Shown: piece by piece, positions 54,201 through 63,575 of the stretch | Position numbering within the stretch: position 1 is the first letter of the stretch | Layout of the letters: every line of letters starts with the position of its first letter | Assembly (NCBI RefSeq): GCF_003364205.1 | Contig: NZ_NXLV01000006.1 | Coordinates: 1 to 64,000, forward strand | DNA: 64,000 nt | Direction: 5' to 3' | Source: Helicobacter brantae | Lineage (GTDB): Bacteria; Campylobacterota; Campylobacteria; Campylobacterales; Helicobacteraceae | Notes under the pieces: generated by a model | The model's database searches: none | Told to the model about the DNA's origin: nothing | What the model saw: the letters and a program-made list of their open reading frames with translations, nothing else | Position numbers and translations under genes: made by a program

Positions 54201-55277
54201 TAACAATATTTTTCCCATAATCATAATAATCTTCATTTTCCCCAGAATTGCTAACTAGTCTCCCTATCCTTGCATCATTATCTCGATTGAAATTGATGAT
54301 ATTTACTCCCCCTGGTTGTGCAACTACATCTCCATCAATAAAACTTACAACTTCAGTTTCGGGAGAAGTTTCACCAGCGTTAAAGTTGATGACATTTTCA
54401 GTTTTCATTCCTTCAGGATACCAAGTTCCTGAATTGAGTCCTCCATAGATTCCACCAGTTTGGAAGTTAAAAGTATTATTTCCCGCACCAGCAAACTCTC
54501 TATTTTTAGCTATATTTGAATCTGAATAAATATTTCCCTGCAATGATGCGTTGTTTTTGAAATTGAGAGTTGTATTGACAGCAGTATTATAGCCTAAAGA
54601 AAAATTGGCAAAAATATAAACATCTCCAATCATATCTCCAGAAAAATTGCCCTCAACTATATTTTTGTTTTCTCCAACTCCTGCTTCAATAGACAAATCT
54701 CCAACAAAGGATATATTTCTTACTCCATTATCTCCATTTGCATATTTTGTAACGCTGTTGAAATTTATTAATACTTTTCTTTTTTTAGAAGCATCATCAT
54801 TCCAATTAGTGGGGACACTGCCAGTAAGGAACTGTATCTTCAATCGTCCTCTATCTTGCACAGAACTCCCAATCATTGTTGCAGAATCGCTTGTAAAAAC
54901 AAATGTGGAATCAAGTGCAGAACCATTTGCCAAAACTCCATTATTGGTGGCATAATAACCCCCAGAACCATCCATCGCCTGATTTGTTGTGTCTCCAAAA
55001 GAAAAAATCCAATAAGGGCTATCTATGCCATTTACCACTAGCTGTTTAAAACCATCTGTTGTTTTCCAGCTTAACCCACCTCCTCCTCCCATTGCAACTA
55101 TGGATTGCTCAATACCAAGTGGATTATATATGCTTAAAGAAGGGTTTGCACTTGCTACACTGAAGCCAAGAGCAAGAGCCAAAGAAGTGGCGATGAGGGG
55201 TTTGAAGTTAGCTTTGGAGAGAGAGGATTTTAGTTCCCCCCCCCCCTAGATAGGATTATCGCTTTTGTTTGTTTCAT
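51202..55277 (-). CDS. phase-variable autotransporter, OFF as sequenced
   Basis: The long frame (51202-55182, at least 1326 residues) lacks a proper start. The real start is the ATG at 55277, with AAGGAG upstream: MKQTKAIILSRGGG is then interrupted by a stop because the G tract has 11 G. With 9 or 12 G the frame joins to give an extended signal peptide ending LALALGFSVASA and a protein of about 1358 residues. Passenger is Asn/Ser/Thr-rich with many NxTL strands; the barrel begins at NYDLYLANFNSLNKRMGELR and ends in YSF, the normal aromatic end. Closest relative in the window is the autotransporter at 1-3656. Confidence 0.88.
55236..55246 (-). repeat. 11-G phase-variation tract in autotransporter N-terminus
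   Basis: Eleven C on the plus strand, G on the coding strand, at codons 11-14 of the gene starting at 55277. Slipped-strand length change here switches the frame. Confidence 0.92.
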
Positions 55278-55309
55278 TTTTTCTCCTTGTTTGCGAAAGA
55301 TTTTTCAAG

Positions 55310-55315
55310 ATTTTA
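55310..55315 (-). promoter_or_regulatory. -10 box (TAAAAT) for phase-variable autotransporter
   Basis: Minus-strand TTTTGTGATAAAATC, 33 bp before the ATG at 55277, with TTTT-rich blocks upstream. Confidence 0.5.
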
Positions 55316-55363
55316 TCACAAAATAAATGGAAAACAAATCAAAAACAAACAAAAAGTAACTAT

Positions 55364-55374
55364 GGGGGGGGGGG
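55364..55374 (+). repeat. second 11-bp G/C tract, upstream of autotransporter promoter
   Basis: Eleven G on the plus strand, about 50 bp upstream of the -10 box of the minus-strand autotransporter. Outside any gene. Length variation would alter promoter spacing upstream of the core. Confidence 0.9.
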
Positions 55375-55522
55375 TAGAGATACGCATTTTAGGGGGTTGA
55401 GAGGGATTGAAAAAATATAAAAAAAGCAAAAATCACACAATGATTAAGTAAAAATATCAAAAAACATAGCTAAAGAAAAGTGATAAGAAAAAAATGATAA
55501 GAAAAGGGATAGATAAAATGAA

Positions 55523-55597
55523 TGGCTCCGGATGCAGGATTCGAACCTGCGACCAAGCGGTTAACAGCCGCCTACTCTACCGCTGAGCTAATCCGGA
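55523..55597 (-). tRNA. tRNA-Asn (GTT)
   Basis: Minus strand folds as a 75-base tRNA with encoded CCA: acceptor TCCGGAT / ATCCGGA, D arm TAGCTCAGCGGTAGAG, anticodon arm GGCTGTTAACC with anticodon GTT, T arm CAGGTTCGAATCCTG. Discriminator base is G. Confidence 0.97.
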
Positions 55598-55625
55598 ATA
55601 AGTAGCTCTGAATAATAAAAGCGTG

Positions 55626-55631
55626 ATTATA
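55626..55631 (-). promoter_or_regulatory. -10 box (TATAAT) for tRNA-Asn
   Basis: Minus-strand CTTATAATCACG, 29 bp before the mature 5' end. Confidence 0.6.
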
Positions 55632-55650
55632 AGAGAAAAAATAGATAATG

Positions 55651-56565
55651 TCAAGACTTTGGAGCAAAAAATTGCATATTTGCCACTTTTTTTATCATAA
55701 TCTCCCCATTTTCTAGCATTTCCTCACATAGCTCAACCCCCTCAAAGAGTGTAGAAAACTCCTCTGTGCTGATAGGACGCTTTTTGAGAAGCTCCAAAAT
55801 ATCTTCTCTATCTAGCTTTACTCTCTTTTGTATATGAGCTTCTTTCCTTATAGGGATACTCACACACTGCCCTTCAAATGCCAAAGAAAGCTCTTGAAGT
55901 CTTTGAGGGCTTACCCCTTCTATGGCATAAGCTGGTGGGCGATCTAGTGTGCCTAAATCCACTCTATCCACTCCTACTTCTCTCAAAAATCCTGCGATAT
56001 TTTGCATTTCTTCTAAACTATCATTGAGATTTTTTATCACTAGCACCTCTGCGACTAATTCTCCTTGATAGCTTGAAGCAAACTCAAGAATCCCACGCCT
56101 GATTGCTTCTATATCTAGAGATTTATTGGGGCGATCAAGTTTCTTGAAGCATTGAGGAGAGAAGCAATCAAATGAAAACTTGACGATATCAAACTCTCTT
56201 AGAGCTTTTTGCACTTCACTTCTGCCAAAGAGAGAGCCATTACTTAAAATAAGGGTTTTATATCTGCCCTCTGTGTGGTGCTTGATTTGAGTGATAAGCT
56301 CATAGAGATGGGGATAGAGTGTAGGCTCTCCATTGGCACTGAGCGTGATGACATCAAGGCTAGGCTGAGTAGATAGGATTTCAAGAAGAGGAGAGAGAAT
56401 CTGCTCCACACTCAAAACCTCTTGCATACGCTCTACACTCTTTGCACCCCCTAGCTCACAATATAGACAATCAAAGTTGCATTGTTTTTGAAGTGGAGAG
56501 AGATCAATCCCCAAAGAGATTCCAAACCTCCTAGAGTGGATTGGACCAAAGATGATGTTTTGCAT
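55651..56565 (-). CDS. radical SAM protein
   Basis: 304 residues. The CX3CX2C cluster is in CNFDCLYCEL (about 29-38), preceded by GPIHSRRFGISLGIDLSP, which marks the subfamily resembling MoaA/NifB-like and wyosine-like proteins of unknown function. VITLSANGEPTLYPHL is the SAM-binding GEP-type motif. A C-terminal extension (about 215-304) may be a winged helix. Starts in the stop of hemE with a 1-bp overlap. Function not assigned. Confidence 0.85.
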   Translation of the reverse strand: MQNIIFGPIHSRRFGISLGIDLSPLQKQCNFDCLYCELGGAKSVERMQEVLSVEQILSPLLEILSTQPSLDVITLSANGEPTLYPHLYELITQIKHHTEGRYKTLILSNGSLFGRSEVQKALREFDIVKFSFDCFSPQCFKKLDRPNKSLDIEAIRRGILEFASSYQGELVAEVLVIKNLNDSLEEMQNIAGFLREVGVDRVDLGTLDRPPAYAIEGVSPQRLQELSLAFEGQCVSIPIRKEAHIQKRVKLDREDILELLKKRPISTEEFSTLFEGVELCEEMLENGEIMIKKVANMQFFAPKS

Positions 56566-57587
56566 TAGCGTTTGGTTTTTTCTCGCACCAATTGGACTAG
56601 CTCTATGGCATTCTCTCTAGGAAGATCAGGAATCATTCCGTGCCCTAGATTAAAAATATGCCCTCTATCCTCATTCATCACTGATAGGATTTGCTCCACT
56701 CCCTCAAGCATTGCTTGGCGATTGTATAGCCTTGCAGGTTCAAGATTGCCTTGCAAGACATATTTACCTCCAAGCTTTTCTTTGGCTAGGCTCATTGGAG
56801 TCCCCCAATCCACACCAAAGACATCAAACTCTCCATCTAAATGCTCCAAATACGCTCCTACACCTTTGGGGAAAAGCATTACAGGGATATGAGGATATTG
56901 AGATTTTATAGCTTTAGCAATCTTTTTCATATACTCCCAACTGAAGTTTAGATACGCACTTAGCTCTAGTGCTGAAGCCCAAGAGTCAAACACCATTACT
57001 GCATTTGCCCCTGCCCTGATTTGCTCTCCTAGGTAGCTTACAAGCTCTTGAGTGATAGACTCTAGCAAGGCGTGGAGAAGTTTGGGGTTGGAGTAAAGCA
57101 TTTTTTTGCTATGAGTGTAAGTCTTGCTTCCCTCTCCCTCTATCATATAGGTTGCCAAAGTCCAAGGAGAACCACAAAATCCGATGAGTGCCTTGTCTTT
57201 GGATAGCTTGGCTCGGATAGAACTCACTGCATCATAAACATAAGTGAGGTTTTTGTAAGCGTCTTTTTTGAGGGCTTTAAAATCGCTCTCGCTTCTTATG
57301 GTTTGGTTAAACTTTGGCCCCTCACCTGCTAGAAACTCTAGGGGCAACCCCATCTCTAAAGGCACTACCAAAATATCACTAAACAAAATTGCTGCATCAA
57401 CATCTAAAATATCAATAGGCTGAAGCGTAACCTCTGTGGCAAGTTCAACATTTTTGCAAAGATCCAAGAAGCTCCCTGCTTTCGCCCTACTCTCTCTGTA
57501 TTCGCTTAGATACCTCCCTGCCTGACGCATCATCCAAATGGGAGTATAAGGGGTTTTTTTGCCTAAGGCACTATCGATAAAAATCAT
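56565..57587 (-). CDS. hemE: uroporphyrinogen decarboxylase
   Basis: Decarboxylates the four acetate side chains of uroporphyrinogen III in haem synthesis. 340 residues. Visible are the substrate-binding [16 protein letters not shown] (about 17-32), [10 protein letters not shown] with the catalytic Asp (about 70), [16 protein letters not shown] and the [11 protein letters not shown] signature near the C-terminus. Eight bases after the membrane-protein gene; haem supply links it to the c-type cytochromes elsewhere in the window. Confidence 0.96.
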   Translation of the reverse strand: MIFIDSALGKKTPYTPIWMMRQAGRYLSEYRESRAKAGSFLDLCKNVELATEVTLQPIDILDVDAAILFSDILVVPLEMGLPLEFLAGEGPKFNQTIRSESDFKALKKDAYKNLTYVYDAVSSIRAKLSKDKALIGFCGSPWTLATYMIEGEGSKTYTHSKKMLYSNPKLLHALLESITQELVSYLGEQIRAGANAVMVFDSWASALELSAYLNFSWEYMKKIAKAIKSQYPHIPVMLFPKGVGAYLEHLDGEFDVFGVDWGTPMSLAKEKLGGKYVLQGNLEPARLYNRQAMLEGVEQILSVMNEDRGHIFNLGHGMIPDLPRENAIELVQLVREKTKR

Positions 57588-57595
57588 TTATCCTC

Positions 57596-58105
57596 CTAAT
57601 GTTTGCTGTCTTTATGTAGAAAATAAAGTCCCAAAGACAAGCCAAGTATTGAAATGGCAAAATAAAGCATATCAAGAGAATTTTTCATCCCCATATTTAG
57701 CACTTTTGAGAAAAACGCCACAATCAAAGCCATTACAATGACTTTGGCTAGTTTGTCTTTGAGCTGATCTAGGGTGTGGATTTCTAGCACTTTGGAGCTA
57801 TGCTCGTCTTTGATTTCAATTTTGGCGATGAAAAGCTCATAGAGTCCAAAAGCAAAAATCAAAAGCACCACAGCAATAAGATAGAGATCAATTGCCATAA
57901 TGATTGAGTTTAAAAGCACATTGTGAATATCTGCACCCTCCCCTAATAATCCCATATAATACTTATAAGTCGCTCCCACAGCTTTAAGTATATCCATACT
58001 TGCTACCAAAAAGAGCAAGATAGAGCCTACCATAGAGAGCAAAACTGCAAAGATGATAAAAAGTCTTGAATTCCATAGAAGTTTTTCAAAAAAATTATGT
58101 AGCAT
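57596..58105 (-). CDS. YqhA/UPF0114 family membrane protein
   Basis: 169 residues from the ATG at 58105, which overlaps the asd stop (TAATG) and has GGAGG five bases upstream; an ATG at 58126 would place that site inside the gene. Four membrane helices, with LWNSRLFIIFAVLLSMVGS at the N-terminus and SIIMAIDLYLIAVVLLIFAFGLYELFI in the middle, typical of UPF0114. Function of the family is not known. Confidence 0.88.
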   Translation of the reverse strand: MLHNFFEKLLWNSRLFIIFAVLLSMVGSILLFLVASMDILKAVGATYKYYMGLLGEGADIHNVLLNSIIMAIDLYLIAVVLLIFAFGLYELFIAKIEIKDEHSSKVLEIHTLDQLKDKLAKVIVMALIVAFFSKVLNMGMKNSLDMLYFAISILGLSLGLYFLHKDSKH

Positions 58106-59130
58106 TAGCCCTCCGATTCTATCCATTTTTGTGCGATTCTTACTGCGTTTGTAGCTGCACCTACTCGCAATTGATCAGCTACGCACCAAAGGTGCAAAAT
58201 CTTCTCATCAAAGTTATCCACCCTAATTCTGCCTACATAAGTTTGGTTGGTATCTGTGGCGATTGAGGGCATTGGATAAAGATTTTGCTCTAAGTCATCA
58301 AGCACGATGATATTTTGAGCATTTTCCAATACCTCTTTTGCCTTGTTTAAATCTACTTTGTTTTTGAATTTGATTGTGATACTCTCACTATGGCTTCTTA
58401 GCACAGGCACACGCACACAAGTGGCACTTACAGGGAAAGAGGCGTGCATTATCTTTTGAGTTTCATTGATCATCTTCATCTCTTCTTTGCTGTATCTATT
58501 TGGCATAAAGACATCAATATGAGGGATAAGATTGAGTGCGATTCTATGAGGAAATGCCTCACTCTCACAGCTCTCAAGCTCAAAAGCAAAGAATTTTTGC
58601 ATCTGCATTACTAGCTCTTCCATTCCTCTTTTTCCTGCACCACTCACAGCTTGATAGGTGCTGACATCAACTCGCTCAATCTCAAAGGCTTGATGAAGTG
58701 GAGAAAGCACTTGCACCATTTGGATTGTAGAGCAATTAGGGTTGGCAATGATTCCACTCTCTCTCCACTTAGCTATGTCGCTTGGATTGACTTCAGGCAC
58801 GACAAGTGGGACATTTTCTTGCATTCTAAAATGGCTTGTATTATCAATCACCACTGCCCCTGCTTTGACTGCACTTTTTGCAAACTCTGCACTCACGCTC
58901 CCACCTGCTGAGAAAAAGGCGATTTCCACACCCTCTTTCTCAAAAATATCACAAGTTAGCTCTTGGATTACCCACTCCTTGCCAAAAGCTTCAACCTCTT
59001 GCCCTGCACTCCTAGCACTTGCTAGAGGGATTATCCTCTCTATGGGGAAATTCTCTTCTTCCAAGACTTTAAGGAGCTCCTCTCCTACTGCACCACTCGC
59101 CCCTACGATAGCGATTGTGTATTTTTTCAT
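58105..59130 (-). CDS. asd: aspartate-semialdehyde dehydrogenase
   Basis: Produces aspartate semialdehyde for lysine/DAP, threonine and methionine; supplies the pathway of dapF. 341 residues with IVGASGAVGEELLKVL (NADP site, about 6-21), catalytic Cys in IANPNCSTIQMV (about 128-139) and His in the RVPVLRSHSES segment. Nine bases after ppsA. Confidence 0.95.
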   Translation of the reverse strand: MKKYTIAIVGASGAVGEELLKVLEEENFPIERIIPLASARSAGQEVEAFGKEWVIQELTCDIFEKEGVEIAFFSAGGSVSAEFAKSAVKAGAVVIDNTSHFRMQENVPLVVPEVNPSDIAKWRESGIIANPNCSTIQMVQVLSPLHQAFEIERVDVSTYQAVSGAGKRGMEELVMQMQKFFAFELESCESEAFPHRIALNLIPHIDVFMPNRYSKEEMKMINETQKIMHASFPVSATCVRVPVLRSHSESITIKFKNKVDLNKAKEVLENAQNIIVLDDLEQNLYPMPSIATDTNQTYVGRIRVDNFDEKILHLWCVADQLRVGAATNAVRIAQKWIESEG

Positions 59131-59139
59131 ATCTTCCCT

Positions 59140-61557
59140 TTAAAGAGTTTTTTCAAGTTTTAAGATTCTCTCCCAAGTGCTGAGAACTGAATCAGGATTG
59201 AGAGAGATTGATGTGATCCCCTCTTTTACCAAAAATTCTGCAACTTCAGGATAATCACTTGGAGCTTGTCCGCAGATTCCACAATATTTTCCGTGCTTTT
59301 TACAAGCTTGTATCGCTCGTTTAAACATCTCAAGCATTGCAGGATTTCTCTCATCAAAAATATGGCTGACAAGCTCACCATCACGATCTACTCCTAGAGT
59401 GAGCTGAGTAAGGTCATTTGAGCCGATAGAGAAGCCATCAAAAAGACTTAAGAATTCATCGGCTAAAATCACATTGACAGGCAATTCACACATTACATAC
59501 ACCTCAAGCCCATCTTTGCCTTGCTCCAAACCATTGCGTCGCATAATCTCTAATACCTTTTTACCCTCTTCAGGAGTTCTAAGGAATGGAATCATTACTT
59601 TAAGATTAGTTAATCCCATTTCATCTCGCACCATAGCTAGGGCTTGACACTCCCACTCAAAGGCACTGCGATACTGCTCTGAATAGTAGCGACTTGCTCC
59701 TCGATAGCCTATCATTGGGTTTTCTTCGTGTGGCTCATACTCTGTCCCACTTAGCATTCCACGATATTCATTGGACTTGAAATCACTTGTTCGCACAATC
59801 ACAGGGTTGGGATAAAACGCTGAAGCAATCATTCCCATACCTTCTGCAATCTTTTTGATAAAAAAGTCTTTTGGCCCATCATAGCCACTGATGAGCTTCT
59901 CAATCTCAGCTTGATTTTTGACTTTTTTACCATTTTGCATATCCACAAGGGCTAGAGGGTGGGCTTTGATTTGATTGAGGATAATCATCTCCATTCTAGC
60001 AAGTCCGACACCATTATTGGGGAATCGTGCAAAATCAAAGGCTTTTTCAGGGTTTCCGATATTGAGATAAATCTTTGTTTTGGGTTGCTCAAAGTTGGAT
60101 AGCTCAATAGTTTCTACCTCATAGGGGTGGATTCCATTATAGATATATCCCTCTTCTCCCTCAGCACAAGATATGGTTACATCCATTCCATTATAAAGTC
60201 GCTCTGTGGCTCCCAAAGCCCCTACAATCGTTGGCACACCGATTTCTCTAGCTACAATTGCTGCATGACAAGTTCTTCCTCCACGATTAGTAATCACAGC
60301 CGCTGCTTTTTTCATCGCTGGTTCCCAATCAGGATCAGTGTTGTCTGTTACTAGGATTTCCCCCTCATTAAAAGAGCTCATATGCTCAATATCATTAATC
60401 ACCCTAACCTTTCCACTTCCAATTTTTCCACCGATTGCGATTCCTTTGAGAATCATCTCTGACTTATCCACAGGCTTTTTGAAGCGATATTTCTCAACCC
60501 TTTGTCCTCCACCTTTTTTGAGGGCTTGGCTTTGCACGGTTTCAGGTCGTGCTTGGACGATGAAAATCTCTCCACTCTCTCCATCTTTTGCCCACTCCAT
60601 ATCCATAGGGCGATACTCTCCTGCCTCTTTGCTGTAATGCTCTTCGATTAGCACAGCATAACGCGCAAGTTTGAGGATATCTTCATCACTGATTGAAAAA
60701 CTATCATATTCTTTTTGAGTGGTGGGAATGTTTTTGGTGGGGTGTGAGCTTCCTTTGGGAGCATAAACCATTTTTTGGTGTTTATGTCCTAATTGGCGTT
60801 TGATGATAGGGCGTTTGCCCTCCAAAAGTGTGGGTTTGAAAACGATAAACTCATCAGGATTGACAGTTCCTCCCACGACATTTTCACCTAGCCCCCAGCT
60901 AGAAGTTATCAAAATCGCGTCTTTAAATCCTGTTTCAGTATCGATTGAGAACATTACCCCTGCACTTCCCTTATCTGCTCTTACCATTTTTTGCACCCCT
61001 ACACTCAGAGCGACTTTGAAGTGATCAAAATCTCTTGAAGCACGATAGCTAATGGCTCTATCAGTGAAAAGTGAAGCAAAGCAAGATTTGACATAGTGGA
61101 TAAGCTCACTTTGTCCCTTTACACTTAGATAAGTATCTTGTTGTCCTGCAAAAGAGGCATCAGGTAAATCTTCAGCAGTGGCTGAACTTCGCACTGCCAC
61201 ATCTGCCTCATCCATTCCATACTCATCGCTTAAGATTTTGTAGGCTTCCAAAATCTCATCACGCAAATCATTGGGAAGTGGTGTTGTAAAAATCAAATCT
61301 CTAATCTGTTTGGCTCTAACTTTCAATACATCAATCTCTGTGGTATCCACCCCCTCAAGAAGAGCGATGATTTTCTCTCTAATCCCTGCACTATCAAGCA
61401 AATACCAATACGCCTCACTTGTGATAGCAAAGCCATTGGGAACTTTGATGCCCACAGGAAGCAATTCTTGAAACATTTCTCCAATACTTGCGTTTTTCCC
61501 ACCGACAATGGGGACATCTTTGTTGTTTAGCTCTTTGAAGAATTTGATGTATTTCAT
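59140..61557 (-). CDS. ppsA: phosphoenolpyruvate synthase
   Basis: Converts pyruvate and ATP to PEP, AMP and phosphate for gluconeogenesis. 805 residues from the ATG at 61557 (GGAG six bases upstream); starts at 61563 or 61584 are less likely. Order: N-terminal ATP-grasp domain (KNASIGEMF..., [15 protein letters not shown]), swivelling phospho-His domain with the catalytic His in [19 protein letters not shown] (about 410), and a C-terminal TIM barrel with [12 protein letters not shown] and its catalytic Cys. Confidence 0.96.
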   Translation of the reverse strand: MKYIKFFKELNNKDVPIVGGKNASIGEMFQELLPVGIKVPNGFAITSEAYWYLLDSAGIREKIIALLEGVDTTEIDVLKVRAKQIRDLIFTTPLPNDLRDEILEAYKILSDEYGMDEADVAVRSSATAEDLPDASFAGQQDTYLSVKGQSELIHYVKSCFASLFTDRAISYRASRDFDHFKVALSVGVQKMVRADKGSAGVMFSIDTETGFKDAILITSSWGLGENVVGGTVNPDEFIVFKPTLLEGKRPIIKRQLGHKHQKMVYAPKGSSHPTKNIPTTQKEYDSFSISDEDILKLARYAVLIEEHYSKEAGEYRPMDMEWAKDGESGEIFIVQARPETVQSQALKKGGGQRVEKYRFKKPVDKSEMILKGIAIGGKIGSGKVRVINDIEHMSSFNEGEILVTDNTDPDWEPAMKKAAAVITNRGGRTCHAAIVAREIGVPTIVGALGATERLYNGMDVTISCAEGEEGYIYNGIHPYEVETIELSNFEQPKTKIYLNIGNPEKAFDFARFPNNGVGLARMEMIILNQIKAHPLALVDMQNGKKVKNQAEIEKLISGYDGPKDFFIKKIAEGMGMIASAFYPNPVIVRTSDFKSNEYRGMLSGTEYEPHEENPMIGYRGASRYYSEQYRSAFEWECQALAMVRDEMGLTNLKVMIPFLRTPEEGKKVLEIMRRNGLEQGKDGLEVYVMCELPVNVILADEFLSLFDGFSIGSNDLTQLTLGVDRDGELVSHIFDERNPAMLEMFKRAIQACKKHGKYCGICGQAPSDYPEVAEFLVKEGITSISLNPDSVLSTWERILKLEKTL

Positions 61558-61722
61558 TTTCATCTCCGATGATAAATTTTGCAAAATCTCAAAATGATAC
61601 TATGTTAATCTTCAGATTCTCACTCAAAAATAGAACTTTTATCAAAAGTTTGTTGATTTAAGAGGTGTTAATGTGTCTTTGAATGTAGGATAAAGTAGAT
61701 TCCCACCCCCTAAAGACTTAGA

Positions 61723-63285
61723 CTAGAAGCCAATCCAAATCAAAATATAATACAACCCTGCACCAAGCAGTGCCGAGCAAGGAACGGTGATGAGCCAAGA
61801 GGCGATGATTTTGTTGAGTGCACTTCTTTTGACTAGCTCATATTTATAAGCTTTTTTGAGTGTTTTTCTCTCTTTTTTGTCCAAGATATTGATTTCTTTT
61901 CTCTTGAGTGCCTCTAGGATTTTTCCTTTTCTCTTCATACTTGCTGAATTGTATTTTCTAAGAAATTCTTCGACTTCTTTTTCATCTTTTCCTGCGTGGG
62001 CTTGGATAATCATTTGTTGGGCTTGGAATTGCTTCTTTTGGAGATATTCTCTCAAAAATCCTACACCAAAAATCGCACCAATAGCAATATGAGTAGAACT
62101 CACAGGAAGCCCCAACTGAGAGGCGATAAGCACGGTAACTGCCGCACTCATTGCCACACAAAATGCTCTTTTTTTATCCAAGTCTGTGATTTCATTCCCC
62201 ACGGTTTTGATAAGCTTTGGCCCATATAGAGCTAGTCCTAGAGAAATCCCTAACGCACCCACAACCATAATCCACAATGGCACAGGAGCCTTACCAGCAA
62301 ACTCTACGCTTCCACTTAGCACTTGATTGATTGCAGCAAGTGGTCCGATTGCATTAGCCACATCGTTTGCTCCGTGAGCAAAGCTCAAAAGTGCTGCTGC
62401 AAAGACTAGGGGGATTGTAAAAAGCTCGTTTATGTCTTCTTTGGTATTTTGGATTTTTTTGGATTTGATATCTACTAAAGGCTTAATGATAAAAAACCCA
62501 ATGATTGCCAAAATCGCACTGATACTCACAGCTACTCCCATACTCATAGGGAATATCTTTTTGAGTCCCTTAAGTATCAAATAAAGGGAAAAAGTAAAAA
62601 CCATTAGAGTGATAAGGACTGGAACTACACGCTTAGCGGCTTGTTTTTTGTCATCTTTGTAAAGAATGGTTCTTTTGATGAAAAGCAAGAATATGACTGC
62701 AATCACTCCTCCAAAAAGTGGAGAAATCACCCAGCTCAGAGCAATATTCTTCAGCACTCCCCACTGAACGATTTCAAAGCCACCAGCTACAATCCCAGCT
62801 CCTAAAATCCCTCCTACAAGTGAATGAGTAGTAGAAACAGGAGCTCCTACAAAAGTGGCAAGATTGAGCCACAATGCACCTGAGAGCAACGCAGAAAACA
62901 TCAAAACAAGGAAGATATGACTATCTGTAATCGCATCTTTGTTGATAATCCCTGATTTGATTGTAGAAACTACATCTCCTCCTGCAATAATCGCACCCAA
63001 CGCCTCACAAACTGCTGCAATCACAATCGCCCAAAAAAGCGTAATTGCTTTTGATCCTACAGATGGACCTACATTGTTTGCCACGTCATTTGCACCAATA
63101 TTCATCGCCATATATCCACCGATGATTGTCGCAAATACGAGCATAGAAGGGCTTGTAACATCTTTGACACTGAAGGCAAAAACTGAAATGGCAATGATGA
63201 ACAAAACCACAAGCCCAACTCTTAAACTTTCTCTCTGTGTTGACTTTGTCGCTTTTTCAAGCTCTTTAAAGTCTTTGATATCCAT
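61723..63285 (-). CDS. pit: inorganic phosphate transporter (PiT family)
   Basis: 520 residues from the ATG at 63285, chosen because AAGGA lies seven bases upstream; a start at 63321 would add 12 residues. About 12 helices with the duplicated PiT signatures GANDVANNVGPSVGSKAIT (first half) and GANDVANAIGPLAAI (second half), and PVSTTHS / PVSSTHIAIG. The large central loop with Lys residues is usual. Proton- or sodium-coupled phosphate uptake. Monocistronic; a small GGGTT/AACCC hairpin lies in the leader. Confidence 0.94.
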   Translation of the reverse strand: MDIKDFKELEKATKSTQRESLRVGLVVLFIIAISVFAFSVKDVTSPSMLVFATIIGGYMAMNIGANDVANNVGPSVGSKAITLFWAIVIAAVCEALGAIIAGGDVVSTIKSGIINKDAITDSHIFLVLMFSALLSGALWLNLATFVGAPVSTTHSLVGGILGAGIVAGGFEIVQWGVLKNIALSWVISPLFGGVIAVIFLLFIKRTILYKDDKKQAAKRVVPVLITLMVFTFSLYLILKGLKKIFPMSMGVAVSISAILAIIGFFIIKPLVDIKSKKIQNTKEDINELFTIPLVFAAALLSFAHGANDVANAIGPLAAINQVLSGSVEFAGKAPVPLWIMVVGALGISLGLALYGPKLIKTVGNEITDLDKKRAFCVAMSAAVTVLIASQLGLPVSSTHIAIGAIFGVGFLREYLQKKQFQAQQMIIQAHAGKDEKEVEEFLRKYNSASMKRKGKILEALKRKEINILDKKERKTLKKAYKYELVKRSALNKIIASWLITVPCSALLGAGLYYILIWIGF

Positions 63286-63422
63286 AGGATGTCCTTGTTG
63301 TGTTAAGTTAGGGTTTTTCAACCCGATATAATCATAACAAAAGGCTTATATATTTTTTGATAAAAACTCTTAGTGTTTTTGTTTTGGGATAAATTTTCTT
63401 AAGGATTTAAAGCCTTGTTGTA

Positions 63423-63467
63423 AAATACACTCTTTGTCAAAAAGTGCTAGGCTTTTTGGGTGTATTT
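63423..63467. repeat. nested hairpin upstream of small-RNA candidate
   Basis: Outer AAATACAC / GTGTATTT and inner AAAAAG / CTTTTT stems, terminator-like, directly upstream of the TATAAT at 63481. Confidence 0.6.
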
Positions 63468-63480
63468 ACTTTTGTTGATA

Positions 63481-63575
63481 TATAATCACGCCGATTCGAG
63501 CGGTATAAAGTCGGTTACATTGCTCACATCTTGGTTTCCAAGATACCCCATTCCGTGAGGGGGGGCTCCGCATTC
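63481..63575 (+). ncRNA. candidate small RNA convergent with second Abi gene
   Basis: TATAAT at 63481-63486 in TTGTTGATATATAATC would start a plus-strand transcript at about 63493. It contains CCGA/TCGG and ATCTTGG-TTT-CCAAGAT hairpins, then GTGAGGGG and a GAG/CTC-closed G-rich loop ending at the Abi stop codon. Layout parallels the candidate at 44829-44881. No expression evidence. Confidence 0.35.

Noticed and set aside
51202-55182. Start of the third autotransporter at the TTG at 55182
   Set aside because: No ribosome-binding site, and it would cut the signal peptide; the ATG at 55277 with AAGGAG and the G tract explains the locus better.
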